NCBI GenBank assembly: GCA_902512065.1
Contig: CABXHU010000002.1
Location: 1-64,000, forward strand
Direction of reading: 5' to 3'
Source of the DNA: an uncultured Bacteroidota bacterium
GTDB lineage: Bacteria; Bacteroidota; Bacteroidia; Flavobacteriales; Flavobacteriaceae
DNA: 64,000 bases
The notes under the pieces are model-generated. The model was not told the DNA's origin. It made no database searches and saw only the letters and a list, made by a program, of their open reading frames with translations. Numbering within the stretch: position 1 is the first letter of the stretch; the number at the start of each line of letters is the position of its first letter. Shown in pieces: positions 35,971 to 44,100 of the stretch. A program made the translations under genes and the position numbers.

Positions 35971-36649
35971 TCTTAATAAGAGTTTTGGAAAATTAGAAGT
36001 TCTTCAAGGAATTAATATAAATATTGTTAAGCAAGGCATATTTGCAATATTAGGCCCAAATGGTTCAGGGAAAACAACATTAATTAAGACAATATTAGGC
36101 TTGGTTATTCCTGATTTTGGCTCGATAACTATAAATGATAAGGAAATCATTAACAGATGGGCTTATAGATCAGAGATTTCATATTTACCTCAAATTGCGA
36201 ACTTTCCCAGTAATTTAACGGTTATAGAAATAATTAATCTGATTAAAAATATACGGCCAAACACAAAATTGGACAAGGACCTTATTGATTTATTTAATAT
36301 TAAAGAGTCAATGAATAAAAAACTAGTAGATCTTTCTGGCGGAACAAAACAAAAAGTAAACATTGTTCTCACCTTTATGTCTGACTCACCAATTATTATT
36401 TTAGATGAACCTACAGCAGGATTAGATCCAATATCTTTAATAAAGTTAAAAGATCTGCTTATAAGAGAGAAAGAAAAAGGAAAAACTATAATAGTTACTT
36501 CTCACATAATGAGTTTTATTGAAGAGATATCTCATGATATTTTCTTTCTTCTAGATGGAAAAATTTTCTTCAATGGAACAATAGAAGATTTGAAAGTAAG
36601 AACAAATGAAAGCACTTTAGAACGTGCCATTGCCAATCTATTAAAATAA
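35954..36649 (+). CDS. nosF: NosF ABC transporter ATP-binding protein
   Basis: 231 residues. Walker A GPNGSGKTT is at 34-42, the ABC signature LSGGTKQKV near 130, and Walker B 'IIILDEPTAGLDP' follows, with the H-loop in 'TSHIMSF'. It supplies ATP energy for the NosDFY complex that matures the copper-sulfur centre of NosZ. It overlaps nosD by 17 bases and precedes nosY by 5, so translation is tightly coupled. Nothing is missing. Confidence 0.95.
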   Translation: MLSITNLNKSFGKLEVLQGININIVKQGIFAILGPNGSGKTTLIKTILGLVIPDFGSITINDKEIINRWAYRSEISYLPQIANFPSNLTVIEIINLIKNIRPNTKLDKDLIDLFNIKESMNKKLVDLSGGTKQKVNIVLTFMSDSPIIILDEPTAGLDPISLIKLKDLLIREKEKGKTIIVTSHIMSFIEEISHDIFFLLDGKIFFNGTIEDLKVRTNESTLERAIANLLK

Positions 36650-36654
36650 TAGAA

Positions 36655-37437
36655 ATGTATAAAATATTAAGATATAGTTTTTATGATTTAATTAGAAGTA
36701 AATGGTGTTATATATATTTTGGTTTTTACTTTATATTAAGTTCAAGTCTGCTGTTTTTAAATAATAGTTTAGCAAAATCAATTATTACTTTAATGAATGT
36801 CATAGTTGTGCTGACTCCTCTTATAGGATCTATTTTTGGAGCTATGTACTACTATAGTTCTAAAGAATTTGTTGAATTATTATTAGCTCAACCCATAAAA
36901 AGAAATACAGTTTTTTTAGGACAATATATAGGGCTTTCATTATCTCTATCAGTAAGCTTATTGTTAGGGCTTTCTATACCTTTTATTGTTTATGGAATGC
37001 TAATTTCTCCAGAAATAACAAATTTTATTTCAGTAATAATCATTGGAGTATTGTTGACATTTATTTTTACGGCTATTTCATACTATATAGCTCTTTCAAA
37101 TGATGATAATATAAAAGGGATTGGCATAGCCATTCTTTTTTGGTTATTTATGGCAGTAATTTATGATGGCATTTTTCTTATATGCTTATTGACATTAAAA
37201 GAATATCCTCTAGAAAATTTCTCATTATTTTCAATCTTGATAAATCCAATAGATTTATCAAGGATCTTAATCATTCTTAAATTAGATATTTCTGCACTTT
37301 TGGGGTATACTGGAGCTGTTTTTCAAGGATTTTTTGGTAGAAAAATGGGCATATTAATTATTGGCTCTGTATTAATGTTATGGACAATTATACCAATAAT
37401 TATGATTAATATTAAAAGCAAAAGAAAAGATTTTTAA
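36655..37437 (+). CDS. nosY: NosY ABC transporter permease
   Basis: 260 residues with six hydrophobic segments and the family pattern 'YYSSKEFVELLLAQPIKRNTVFLGQ' after the second one. NosY forms the membrane part of NosDFY. It is the last gene of the nos transcript; the next gene has its own Fnr-like promoter 120 bases on. Confidence 0.93.
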   Translation: MYKILRYSFYDLIRSKWCYIYFGFYFILSSSLLFLNNSLAKSIITLMNVIVVLTPLIGSIFGAMYYYSSKEFVELLLAQPIKRNTVFLGQYIGLSLSLSVSLLLGLSIPFIVYGMLISPEITNFISVIIIGVLLTFIFTAISYYIALSNDDNIKGIGIAILFWLFMAVIYDGIFLICLLTLKEYPLENFSLFSILINPIDLSRILIILKLDISALLGYTGAVFQGFFGRKMGILIIGSVLMLWTIIPIIMINIKSKRKDF

Positions 37438-37489
37438 TTTCTTTTTTATAAATCATTAAATTTTATATAAGCTAAAAAAGAGTTAAAAT

Positions 37490-37503
37490 ATGATATACGT
37501 CAT
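37490..37503. promoter_or_regulatory. Fnr-like palindrome 3 (ATGATATACGTCAT)
   Basis: ATGAT-ATAC-GTCAT stands upstream of the CcoP-like cytochrome gene. A TTTG (37530-37533, within AACCTTTG) begins 27 bases after the site, exactly as in the nos promoter, and places transcription start near 37537-37540. Confidence 0.72.
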
Positions 37504-37558
37504 ATTTTAACTATAATATATTAACAACCTTTGTCTTATGATTATAATTCAAGTGTAG

Positions 37559-38263
37559 ATGAAGGTTTTATTTCCATCATGGATTAGAGTTTCTCTTCTA
37601 TTTATAATTCTAATTGGATTATTTGAATTACTATTTGGATCAGGAACAAAAATAGTTTTTTTAGAAAAACCTATTATTCTCTTATTTTTAATTTTATTCT
37701 TTTTACTTATAATAGCTTTTGAATTAGTCTTAGGATGCATTAGGGCTATTCTTGACCAATCAGGAATCAAAGGAGTTTCTTCTAATCATAAAAAAATAAA
37801 AGCTTATTTAGACCCTAAATGGGCATATTCTTCAATAATAGGCATTATTTGTTTTGGATCATTTTTTGGTGGAGATTATTTTTTTGATTCTAACTATTCC
37901 TTGAAAAAAATTATAGAAAATCATCAAAAAAATAATTTTTCGAATATTGAAATTTTAACAAGTTTAAATGATCTTGAAAATGGTAGAAATATATATGAGA
38001 CAAACTGTTCTGTATGCCATGCTAATGATGGAGGCGGAGGTATTGGTCCCAATTTTACGGACAGTTATTGGATACAAGGCGGTGGGATAAAAAATATCGT
38101 GAAGACAATAACTTTGGGCGGAAGAGAGGGTAAAGGGATGATCGCATGGAATGAGATTTTAACCCCATTAGAAATTAGCCAGGTAGCAAGCTATATAGTT
38201 CGTTTTGAAGGTAATAACTCAGTTAAGCCTAAAGCTGCTGAAGGTGCCTTGTGGACTAATTAG
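37559..38263 (+). CDS. CcoP-like membrane-bound cytochrome c
   Basis: 234 residues. Two hydrophobic segments (about 8-26 and 38-60) and a third near 91-105 precede a periplasmic haem c domain with C150-S-V-C153-H154 and axial Met194 (GKGMIAW). The 'NC.VCH..DG.GGIGPNFTD.YWI' and 'RGMIAW'-type motifs resemble CcoP of cbb3 oxidases from Bacteroidota. No ccoN, ccoO, ccoG or ccoS gene is in the window, so this is an orphan copy. It may carry electrons to NosZ or to an oxidase encoded elsewhere. The Fnr-like site upstream suggests induction at low oxygen. Confidence 0.85.
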   Translation: MKVLFPSWIRVSLLFIILIGLFELLFGSGTKIVFLEKPIILLFLILFFLLIIAFELVLGCIRAILDQSGIKGVSSNHKKIKAYLDPKWAYSSIIGIICFGSFFGGDYFFDSNYSLKKIIENHQKNNFSNIEILTSLNDLENGRNIYETNCSVCHANDGGGGIGPNFTDSYWIQGGGIKNIVKTITLGGREGKGMIAWNEILTPLEISQVASYIVRFEGNNSVKPKAAEGALWTN

Positions 38264-38307
38264 TTAAAATAATTTTGCTTTTATTACCGAAAATAAATTC
38301 CGGTTTT

Positions 38308-38321
38308 ATGATAAATGTCAT
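38308..38321. promoter_or_regulatory. Fnr-like palindrome 4 (ATGATAAATGTCAT)
   Basis: ATGAT-AAAT-GTCAT precedes the small membrane protein and the lactamase-fold/rhodanese gene. A TTTG (38348-38351, within TTCTTTTG) begins 27 bases after the site, again the same spacing as at the nos promoter. Confidence 0.72.
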
Positions 38322-38370
38322 ATTAATTTTTTTTCAATTTTTGTTCTTTTGATTATAATAATAATTGACT

Positions 38371-38634
38371 ATGAAACTAAGCTCTTATCAAAGAAAAGAC
38401 CAATATTTGTTTAATATAATAGCAGGTTTTGTTATTTCAGTAATAGTTGCTGGATGTTCAACATATTATATAGCTCAGCATCTAGATTATTTTGTTCTTA
38501 GACTTATGTTAACTGCTATTCCTATTGCTATTTTATTGGTTTGCATATTATCTGTTCAACCCCCCAAAACAATATACTATGCTACAATTCTATCACTTAC
38601 AGCAAGTTTTTTATCAATACTAATTAATTTTTAA
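38371..38634 (+). CDS. Small three-pass membrane protein, unknown function
   Basis: 87 residues from the ATG at 38371 (an in-frame TTG lies two codons upstream). Three hydrophobic segments at about 14-33, 40-58 and 63-84. I do not recognise a family. Its stop codon (38632-38634) is separated by one base from the ATG of the metallo-beta-lactamase/rhodanese gene, so the two are co-transcribed behind the Fnr-like site 38308-38321. A membrane partner or sulfur-compound carrier for its neighbour is possible, but this is only inferred from position. Confidence 0.6.
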   Translation: MKLSSYQRKDQYLFNIIAGFVISVIVAGCSTYYIAQHLDYFVLRLMLTAIPIAILLVCILSVQPPKTIYYATILSLTASFLSILINF

Positions 38635-38635
38635 A

Positions 38636-40057
38636 ATGAATATAAAACAGCTGTATACTCCCTGTCTTTCTGAGGCTACTTATTATATTAGCTCAAATGG
38701 AGAGGCTGCAATTATTGATCCCCTTAGAGAGACTAAGCCTTATATAAATCTTTTACAATCTGACAATACTAATCTCAAATATATATTTCTTACTCATTTT
38801 CATGCAGACTTTGTTTCAGGTCATGTTGATTTGGCAAAAGAAACTGGAGCAAAAATAATTTATGGCCCTACTGCTATGGCAAATTTTGATTTTCAACAAG
38901 GTGTAGATGGAGAAGTTTTTAAGCTTGGAAAACTAGAAATTAAATTAATTCATACTCCTGGGCATACACTTGAATCAATATGCCTTTTGCTTTTTGATGA
39001 GTCTATGAAGGAGCATTGTTTGTTTTCAGGAGATACAGTTTTTATTGGTGATGTAGGAAGACCAGATCTTGCTGCTACAGATGAATTAACTAAGGAAGAT
39101 TTAGCAAAGCTCTTGTATCGCTCCATACATACTAAAATACTTCCTCTCCCTGATAACATAATTGTCTATCCAAATCATGGAAAGGGTTCCGTATGTGGAA
39201 AACACATGAGTGAAAAAACCTTTGATACGTTATTAGGTCAAAAGCAAACAAACTATGCGTTAAACCCGAAATTAACTGAAGAAGATTTTGTAGAAAGAGT
39301 TTTGGAAGGTCTTCTTGCTCCACCACAATATTTCCCTAAGAATGTGCAAATGAATAAACAAATAAATAAAAATATAAATGAGATAATTTCAAAAGGCTTA
39401 ACCCCATTAACCATTACCCAATTTCTTAGATTTAGCAGCTGTGAAAATATATTGCTATTAGATGTTCGTTCCGCAAAAGAATTTGCTGATGGACATATAC
39501 CAGGATCAATTTTTATAGGTTTAGAAGGTCCTTTTGCCCCACTAGTTGGAGCACTAATTCCTGATTTGAATCAAAAAATAGTACTAGTTTCTCCGAAAGC
39601 CAGAGAACTAGAAGCTATAACACGGTTATCAAGAGTTGGTTATGATAATGTAATTGGATATATAGAAGATGCTTCAAAATATTGGGAAAATAAGGGATGG
39701 AAATTAGAAAAGTTAAATACAATTAAAGCAACCTCAAAAATTTTATTACAAAATCCTTATTTTATCGATGTTAGAGAAAAAACAAAGTATGAAGTAAGCC
39801 ATGCAAAACACTCTGAAAATATTCCAATCAAGTTTATAAGAAATAATAATTTAAATCCTAATATAAGATACTACGTGTATTGTAACAAGGGATATCTTTC
39901 AACAATTGCAATTTCAATATTTAAAAAACTTGGAATTAATAATCTAGTAAATGTAACTGGTGGATTTGAAGAAATTAAAAAAAGCTTTGTTCCAGTTTAT
40001 AAAAAAGACTGCTCTTGTACTCAATGCAACTGTAAAAAACTTGCAGAACTAAATTAA
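38636..40057 (+). CDS. Metallo-beta-lactamase fold protein with two rhodanese domains (persulfide dioxygenase-like)
   Basis: 473 residues. The N-terminal hydrolase-fold domain has the metal motif THFHADFVSGH (His54, His56, Asp58, His63), 'HTPGHTLESI', 'SGDTVFIGDVGRPDL' and 'YPNHGKGS', which match persulfide dioxygenase (ETHE1/Blh-like). The first rhodanese domain (about 265-355) has no cysteine at the expected place (LVSPKARE). The second (about 370-450) has Cys416 in CNKGYLS. The tail carries a Cys cluster (CSCTQCNC). It may oxidise or move sulfane sulfur; being in the low-oxygen island it could protect against sulfide, which poisons copper enzymes. Confidence 0.9.
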   Translation: MNIKQLYTPCLSEATYYISSNGEAAIIDPLRETKPYINLLQSDNTNLKYIFLTHFHADFVSGHVDLAKETGAKIIYGPTAMANFDFQQGVDGEVFKLGKLEIKLIHTPGHTLESICLLLFDESMKEHCLFSGDTVFIGDVGRPDLAATDELTKEDLAKLLYRSIHTKILPLPDNIIVYPNHGKGSVCGKHMSEKTFDTLLGQKQTNYALNPKLTEEDFVERVLEGLLAPPQYFPKNVQMNKQINKNINEIISKGLTPLTITQFLRFSSCENILLLDVRSAKEFADGHIPGSIFIGLEGPFAPLVGALIPDLNQKIVLVSPKARELEAITRLSRVGYDNVIGYIEDASKYWENKGWKLEKLNTIKATSKILLQNPYFIDVREKTKYEVSHAKHSENIPIKFIRNNNLNPNIRYYVYCNKGYLSTIAISIFKKLGINNLVNVTGGFEEIKKSFVPVYKKDCSCTQCNCKKLAELN

Positions 40058-40062
40058 AACGC

Positions 40063-40746
40063 TTAAATATTAACAATTTTTTCTAGTTTATTTAACTCTA
40101 GAATTTTAATTTTTTTTCCTTTAATCGAAATGTACTTTTTATTTTTTAATTCAGATAAAATACGAATTGCAGATTCTGTAGCTGTACCAACAATATTTGC
40201 ATAATCCTCTCTAGATAATTCGATCATTAACATTCCGTCTTTGTCATTTCCAAAAGAATTATTAATATGTAATAAAAGTTCAATTATACGTTTTTTTACA
40301 GATTTTTGAGCAATATCTACAATTGTATTATTTGAGGTTTTTAGTTCATCTGCCATTGAGTGTAATAATTCCTTAGCAAAATATCCATTTTTCATTATGT
40401 CTGAATTTATTTCTTTTTGTGGAATAAAACACACCTGAGTATCAGTTATAGCTGTAGCACTTAAATTAGTTCTTTCTTGAGCAAATAAGGAGCGCTGTCC
40501 CATTAAGTCTCCCTTTATGATAAGCTTTACAATATGACCTTTCCCATTTACTCCTAATTTTGATAATTTCACTACTCCATCTCGTACACAATAAATGCCA
40601 TTTAATTTTTCTCCTTCTTCAAATATTTTTTTTCCTTTATGAAAAAGCTGTGTTTCTTTAAATTTGCTGATTCTAGCCAATTCTTCTGGATTCAATACAT
40701 TTAATGCATTGCATTTTCTTACTATACAAAATTCACATTTACTCAT
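40063..40746 (-). CDS. Crp/Fnr-family transcriptional regulator with Fnr-type cysteines
   Basis: 227 residues. An N-terminal cluster Cys4-x2-Cys7-x4-Cys12 and Cys106 (in TQVCFIP) match the four Fe-S ligands of Fnr (in E. coli three near the N-terminus plus Cys122 in 'MVCEIP'). The cyclic-nucleotide-like sensor domain spans about 25-115, a dimer helix 118-145 and a winged helix-turn-helix about 170-220. The recognition helix (GTATESAIRIL) keeps the Glu and Arg that read TGA in Fnr, but has Ile where Fnr has Ser212. It is the best candidate to bind the four palindromes in this island. The gene lies convergent with the rhodanese gene. Confidence 0.9.
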   Translation of the reverse strand: MSKCEFCIVRKCNALNVLNPEELARISKFKETQLFHKGKKIFEEGEKLNGIYCVRDGVVKLSKLGVNGKGHIVKLIIKGDLMGQRSLFAQERTNLSATAITDTQVCFIPQKEINSDIMKNGYFAKELLHSMADELKTSNNTIVDIAQKSVKKRIIELLLHINNSFGNDKDGMLMIELSREDYANIVGTATESAIRILSELKNKKYISIKGKKIKILELNKLEKIVNI

Positions 40747-40808
40747 GGTAATTAATTATACAAAAATAAAACAACAATTTATTAATTATTATAGGTTATT
40801 ACAATATT

Positions 40809-42755
40809 TTATTTTTTAATAATTTTTTGAGTATATGAATTATTGATTTGCATGAAGTATATACCAGCATTTAATTCAGATATATTTAGTTCTTGTAAGA
40901 AATAATTCTTTAGTTCAATTACTATCCTCCCATTAATGTCAAAGATTATTAAATCTAATGGCTCTGTATAGTTATTAAATATGATTAATCCATCTGTAGG
41001 ATTAGGATATATTTTTAGATTTGATAAATCAATCTCATCAACACCTAGCGTACTAGAAACTGATAAAACAAATGCTCCATTCCATGCACTATATCCTTCA
41101 ACCATTATATAGTAAGTTGTTGTTCCATCTGATGTAAAAGTGATTTCTGACTGTAAACTACATGCATCATCGTTATAACCAATTTGATCACCCGTACATG
41201 AGTCAAATATTCTAATTAACGTATCATATGAAGAGCCGCATAAAGAAACTGTTATTTGATCGCTATCCCCATTTCCAGTATATGAATACCATAAATCATT
41301 AGAAGGATTATTACCAGAATCTGTTGCATTACTAGTATCGCCTGAAATTTCCTGACCTGCCTCAAGCGGTAATGCTCCTGTACATTCATCATTACAAACA
41401 TTGGTTACAACATATGTCTGATTACAATTATCATCTCCCTCTACAGTAATTACATGAGCATCAGCTCCTGTATATGGACCAAATGTAACTACCTGACCTG
41501 CAGTTTGAGCATACTGCACATTTCCTAGGTCATCTGTCATTGTTAATAATGTAGAGGAGCCCATATCAGTTACATTAAGCTCTACAGAAAATTGATCTTC
41601 ATTACAATCTACATTTGTAACTTCAACAACACATGAATTTAATCCTAGTGTAGCATAAGTTATCTTATAAATACTACCATATATAGAAGCTACGTATAAC
41701 TCTCCATCTATATCTTCTCCAAAGGTAACCCATGATCCATTGGTATTTGGACTATTTAAATACATATCCCAGGAATCTGATGAGGAATTTTGTGAAAGCA
41801 TTCCAATTTCTCCACTACAATAATCAGCAAAGAAATATACTCCATTGATTTCACTAATTTGACTCCCTCTATAGACATATCCGCCAGTTATTGAACATTT
41901 ATAGAGACCGCTATTGTTATGTGAATATTCACTAGCGGGAAAGGTTAATGTACTTGAATCAGGACAATTAGAGCTTGTGTTATATGTATGATTTCCTTCA
42001 TAACATCTCCAACCGTAGTTTAATCCTCCAGGATCATTTGTAACTTGATTAATTTCTTCCCATGCACTTTGCCCAACATCAGCAATCCATAAATCATCAT
42101 TGTTATCAAACGAAAATTTCCATGGATTTCTTAATCCACTTGCCCATATTTCATCTCCAAATGGATTATCACTAGGTATAGCATATGGAGAACCATTATC
42201 AACATCTATTCTAAGCATTTTACCTAAGAAAGAATTTAGGTTTTGTGAATAATTTTGAGGATCTCCTCCGTTTCCTCCATCTCCCATGCCTATATACAAA
42301 TAGCCATCAGGACCAAAATTAATACAACCACCATTGTGATTGCTATATGGTTGACTAATAGTTAGAAGTATCGTTTCACTTGTATCAGCTATATCAGGGT
42401 TAGAACTTACACTATATTTTGCAATTACAGTATTTCCACTATTGTTTGTATAGTTAACAAAGAAATACGGATTTGATGGGTAATTCGGATGGAATGCTAG
42501 TCCAAGAAGTCCTTGTTCATTACCCGCATTAGAAACTTTGTCTTCAATATCTAAAAAAGGAGTTGAATTGGCTGTACCATCAGCATTTAAGATTTTTATT
42601 TTTCCTGGCTGCTCAACAATAAACAGTCTATCATCTCCAGCATGTTTAATTTCTACAGGATCATTAAATGATGGTCCAAAACTTTCTAAAGTTACACTTT
42701 GAGAATAGATGTTATTAAAAAAAAGTAGGATAAAAGGAATTAATATTTTTTTCAT
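40809..42755 (-). CDS. Secreted PQQ-dependent sugar dehydrogenase-like protein with T9SS sorting domain
   Basis: 648 residues. A signal peptide is followed by a six-bladed propeller of the glucose/sorbosone dehydrogenase family (about 20-360: 'NEQGLLGLAFHPNYPSNP', 'NHNGGCINFGPDGYLYIGMGDGG', 'GLRNPWKFSFD'). A middle region (about 450-570) resembles a pre-peptidase C-terminal (PPC) domain. The end (about 575-648) is a type A T9SS sorting domain ('LKIYPNPTDG', 'LNAGIYFMQI', K-rich tail). The protein is therefore exported and attached to the cell surface; its substrate is likely a sugar, unproven. Confidence 0.88.
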   Translation of the reverse strand: MKKILIPFILLFFNNIYSQSVTLESFGPSFNDPVEIKHAGDDRLFIVEQPGKIKILNADGTANSTPFLDIEDKVSNAGNEQGLLGLAFHPNYPSNPYFFVNYTNNSGNTVIAKYSVSSNPDIADTSETILLTISQPYSNHNGGCINFGPDGYLYIGMGDGGNGGDPQNYSQNLNSFLGKMLRIDVDNGSPYAIPSDNPFGDEIWASGLRNPWKFSFDNNDDLWIADVGQSAWEEINQVTNDPGGLNYGWRCYEGNHTYNTSSNCPDSSTLTFPASEYSHNNSGLYKCSITGGYVYRGSQISEINGVYFFADYCSGEIGMLSQNSSSDSWDMYLNSPNTNGSWVTFGEDIDGELYVASIYGSIYKITYATLGLNSCVVEVTNVDCNEDQFSVELNVTDMGSSTLLTMTDDLGNVQYAQTAGQVVTFGPYTGADAHVITVEGDDNCNQTYVVTNVCNDECTGALPLEAGQEISGDTSNATDSGNNPSNDLWYSYTGNGDSDQITVSLCGSSYDTLIRIFDSCTGDQIGYNDDACSLQSEITFTSDGTTTYYIMVEGYSAWNGAFVLSVSSTLGVDEIDLSNLKIYPNPTDGLIIFNNYTEPLDLIIFDINGRIVIELKNYFLQELNISELNAGIYFMQINNSYTQKIIKK

Positions 42756-42763
42756 TTTTTTAT

Positions 42764-43933
42764 TTATAAATAGTTCATAATTTTATTGACAGCGCCTTTA
42801 TTTTTTAAAATAAAATTTAAATTTATTTGTCCTATTTCACCAGCTGTTAATTTACCTCTAGTAAAACTTTCAACATGTTTTTCAAATTCTTGAATATGAT
42901 TAACTGAGAACATGCCTCCAAGACTTATCATTTTTTTAGCTTCAGGAAATTTTGAATAATTTTTTCCAATGATTATAGGAATTCCAAATGCCGCAGGCTC
43001 TAGCGTATTGTGTAAGCCTGAGCTTCCCATTGCTCCGCCAATATATGCTAGGTTTGCATATTTATACAATCTTGACAACATTCCAATATTATCAATTATC
43101 AATACATTGCTGTGAATATTTTTTTCAGAAATTTCTGAATATAATATTGATGGCTTACTAATTGAATTTCTTAAGCTATTAATTTTGTTTTCATTTATTT
43201 CATGTGGCACTAGAATAAATTTTATATTTTCTTTTGATCTATTAATATAATCTACTAAAATTATTTGATCTTCCTTCCAAATGCTACCAGCAACCAGACA
43301 CAATTTATCAGATTTAAATTGATCAATATATTTGATAGATTCATTTTGGTTTGAGGTATTATTTACTCTATCAAACCTAGTATCTCCACATACATATATA
43401 TTATCATGACCAAGGCTTTGAATTGTATTTTTTGATTCCTCGTCTTGAACTAAAACATAATCAAATTTTAAAATACTATTTGCTATCAAATTAAAAGGCC
43501 ATGAAAATTTGATATCATCTTTTTTAAATAATCCACAAACAAGGGCAGACTTAATTTTATATTTTTTTATATATTTTAAATAATTTGGCCAGATTTCATT
43601 TTTAACAAAAACTACTAGTTCAGGGTGTAGGGATTTAATAAATTTTTTAGCATTTCTGTTTGAGTCTAGTGGAAGATATATAACCAAATCAACTTCACTT
43701 GATGTTTTCTTTACTTCATAGCCAGAAGGAGATAAAAATGTAAGAACAATTTTATGGCTATTATATTTTTCTTTTAACTTTTTAATTACAGGCAGACCTT
43801 GTTCATATTCGCCCAGTGACGAACAATGAATCCAAATAACCTTGTCATTTTCATTTATTGATGATGCAATTTTATTAAATGACTCCTTTCTTCCAATTAC
43901 TCCAAGTCTAATCTTTCTGCTAAAAATAGCCAA
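42764..43933 (-). CDS. waaA: 3-deoxy-D-manno-octulosonic acid (Kdo) transferase
   Basis: 389 residues from a TTG at 43933. The GT30 motifs are present: the catalytic-base region 'HCSSLGEYEQGLPV', 'VFVKNEIWPNYL', 'IGGAMGSSGLHNTLEPAAFGIPIIIG'. It attaches Kdo to lipid A at the inner membrane. The start is doubtful: upstream in the same frame the translation continues as '..IYNLLVNITGVFIRV' and matches the usual membrane-anchoring N-terminus, but no ATG, GTG or TTG lies there before the stop at 44009-44011. The true start may be an ATA or ATT at 43990-43985, or the gene may have lost its start. Confidence 0.88.
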   Translation of the reverse strand: MAIFSRKIRLGVIGRKESFNKIASSINENDKVIWIHCSSLGEYEQGLPVIKKLKEKYNSHKIVLTFLSPSGYEVKKTSSEVDLVIYLPLDSNRNAKKFIKSLHPELVVFVKNEIWPNYLKYIKKYKIKSALVCGLFKKDDIKFSWPFNLIANSILKFDYVLVQDEESKNTIQSLGHDNIYVCGDTRFDRVNNTSNQNESIKYIDQFKSDKLCLVAGSIWKEDQIILVDYINRSKENIKFILVPHEINENKINSLRNSISKPSILYSEISEKNIHSNVLIIDNIGMLSRLYKYANLAYIGGAMGSSGLHNTLEPAAFGIPIIIGKNYSKFPEAKKMISLGGMFSVNHIQEFEKHVESFTRGKLTAGEIGQINLNFILKNKGAVNKIMNYL

Positions 43934-44100
43934 GACTCTAATAAAAACTCCTGTTATGTTAACTAGTAAATTGTAAATAACCTTAATTATATTTTTAGCT
44001 AAAGTACATTAGTTAATACAAATATTTAATTTTTATATTAAAATAATCATCTAAAATAAATTCCTATATTAGTTAATTCATACTAACTAAAAAAATTAAA

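Noticed and set aside
38281-38307. ACCG/CGGT hairpin as a terminator after the CcoP-like gene
   Set aside because: The stem is only 4-6 pairs with a bulge and the T-run is short; support is too weak.
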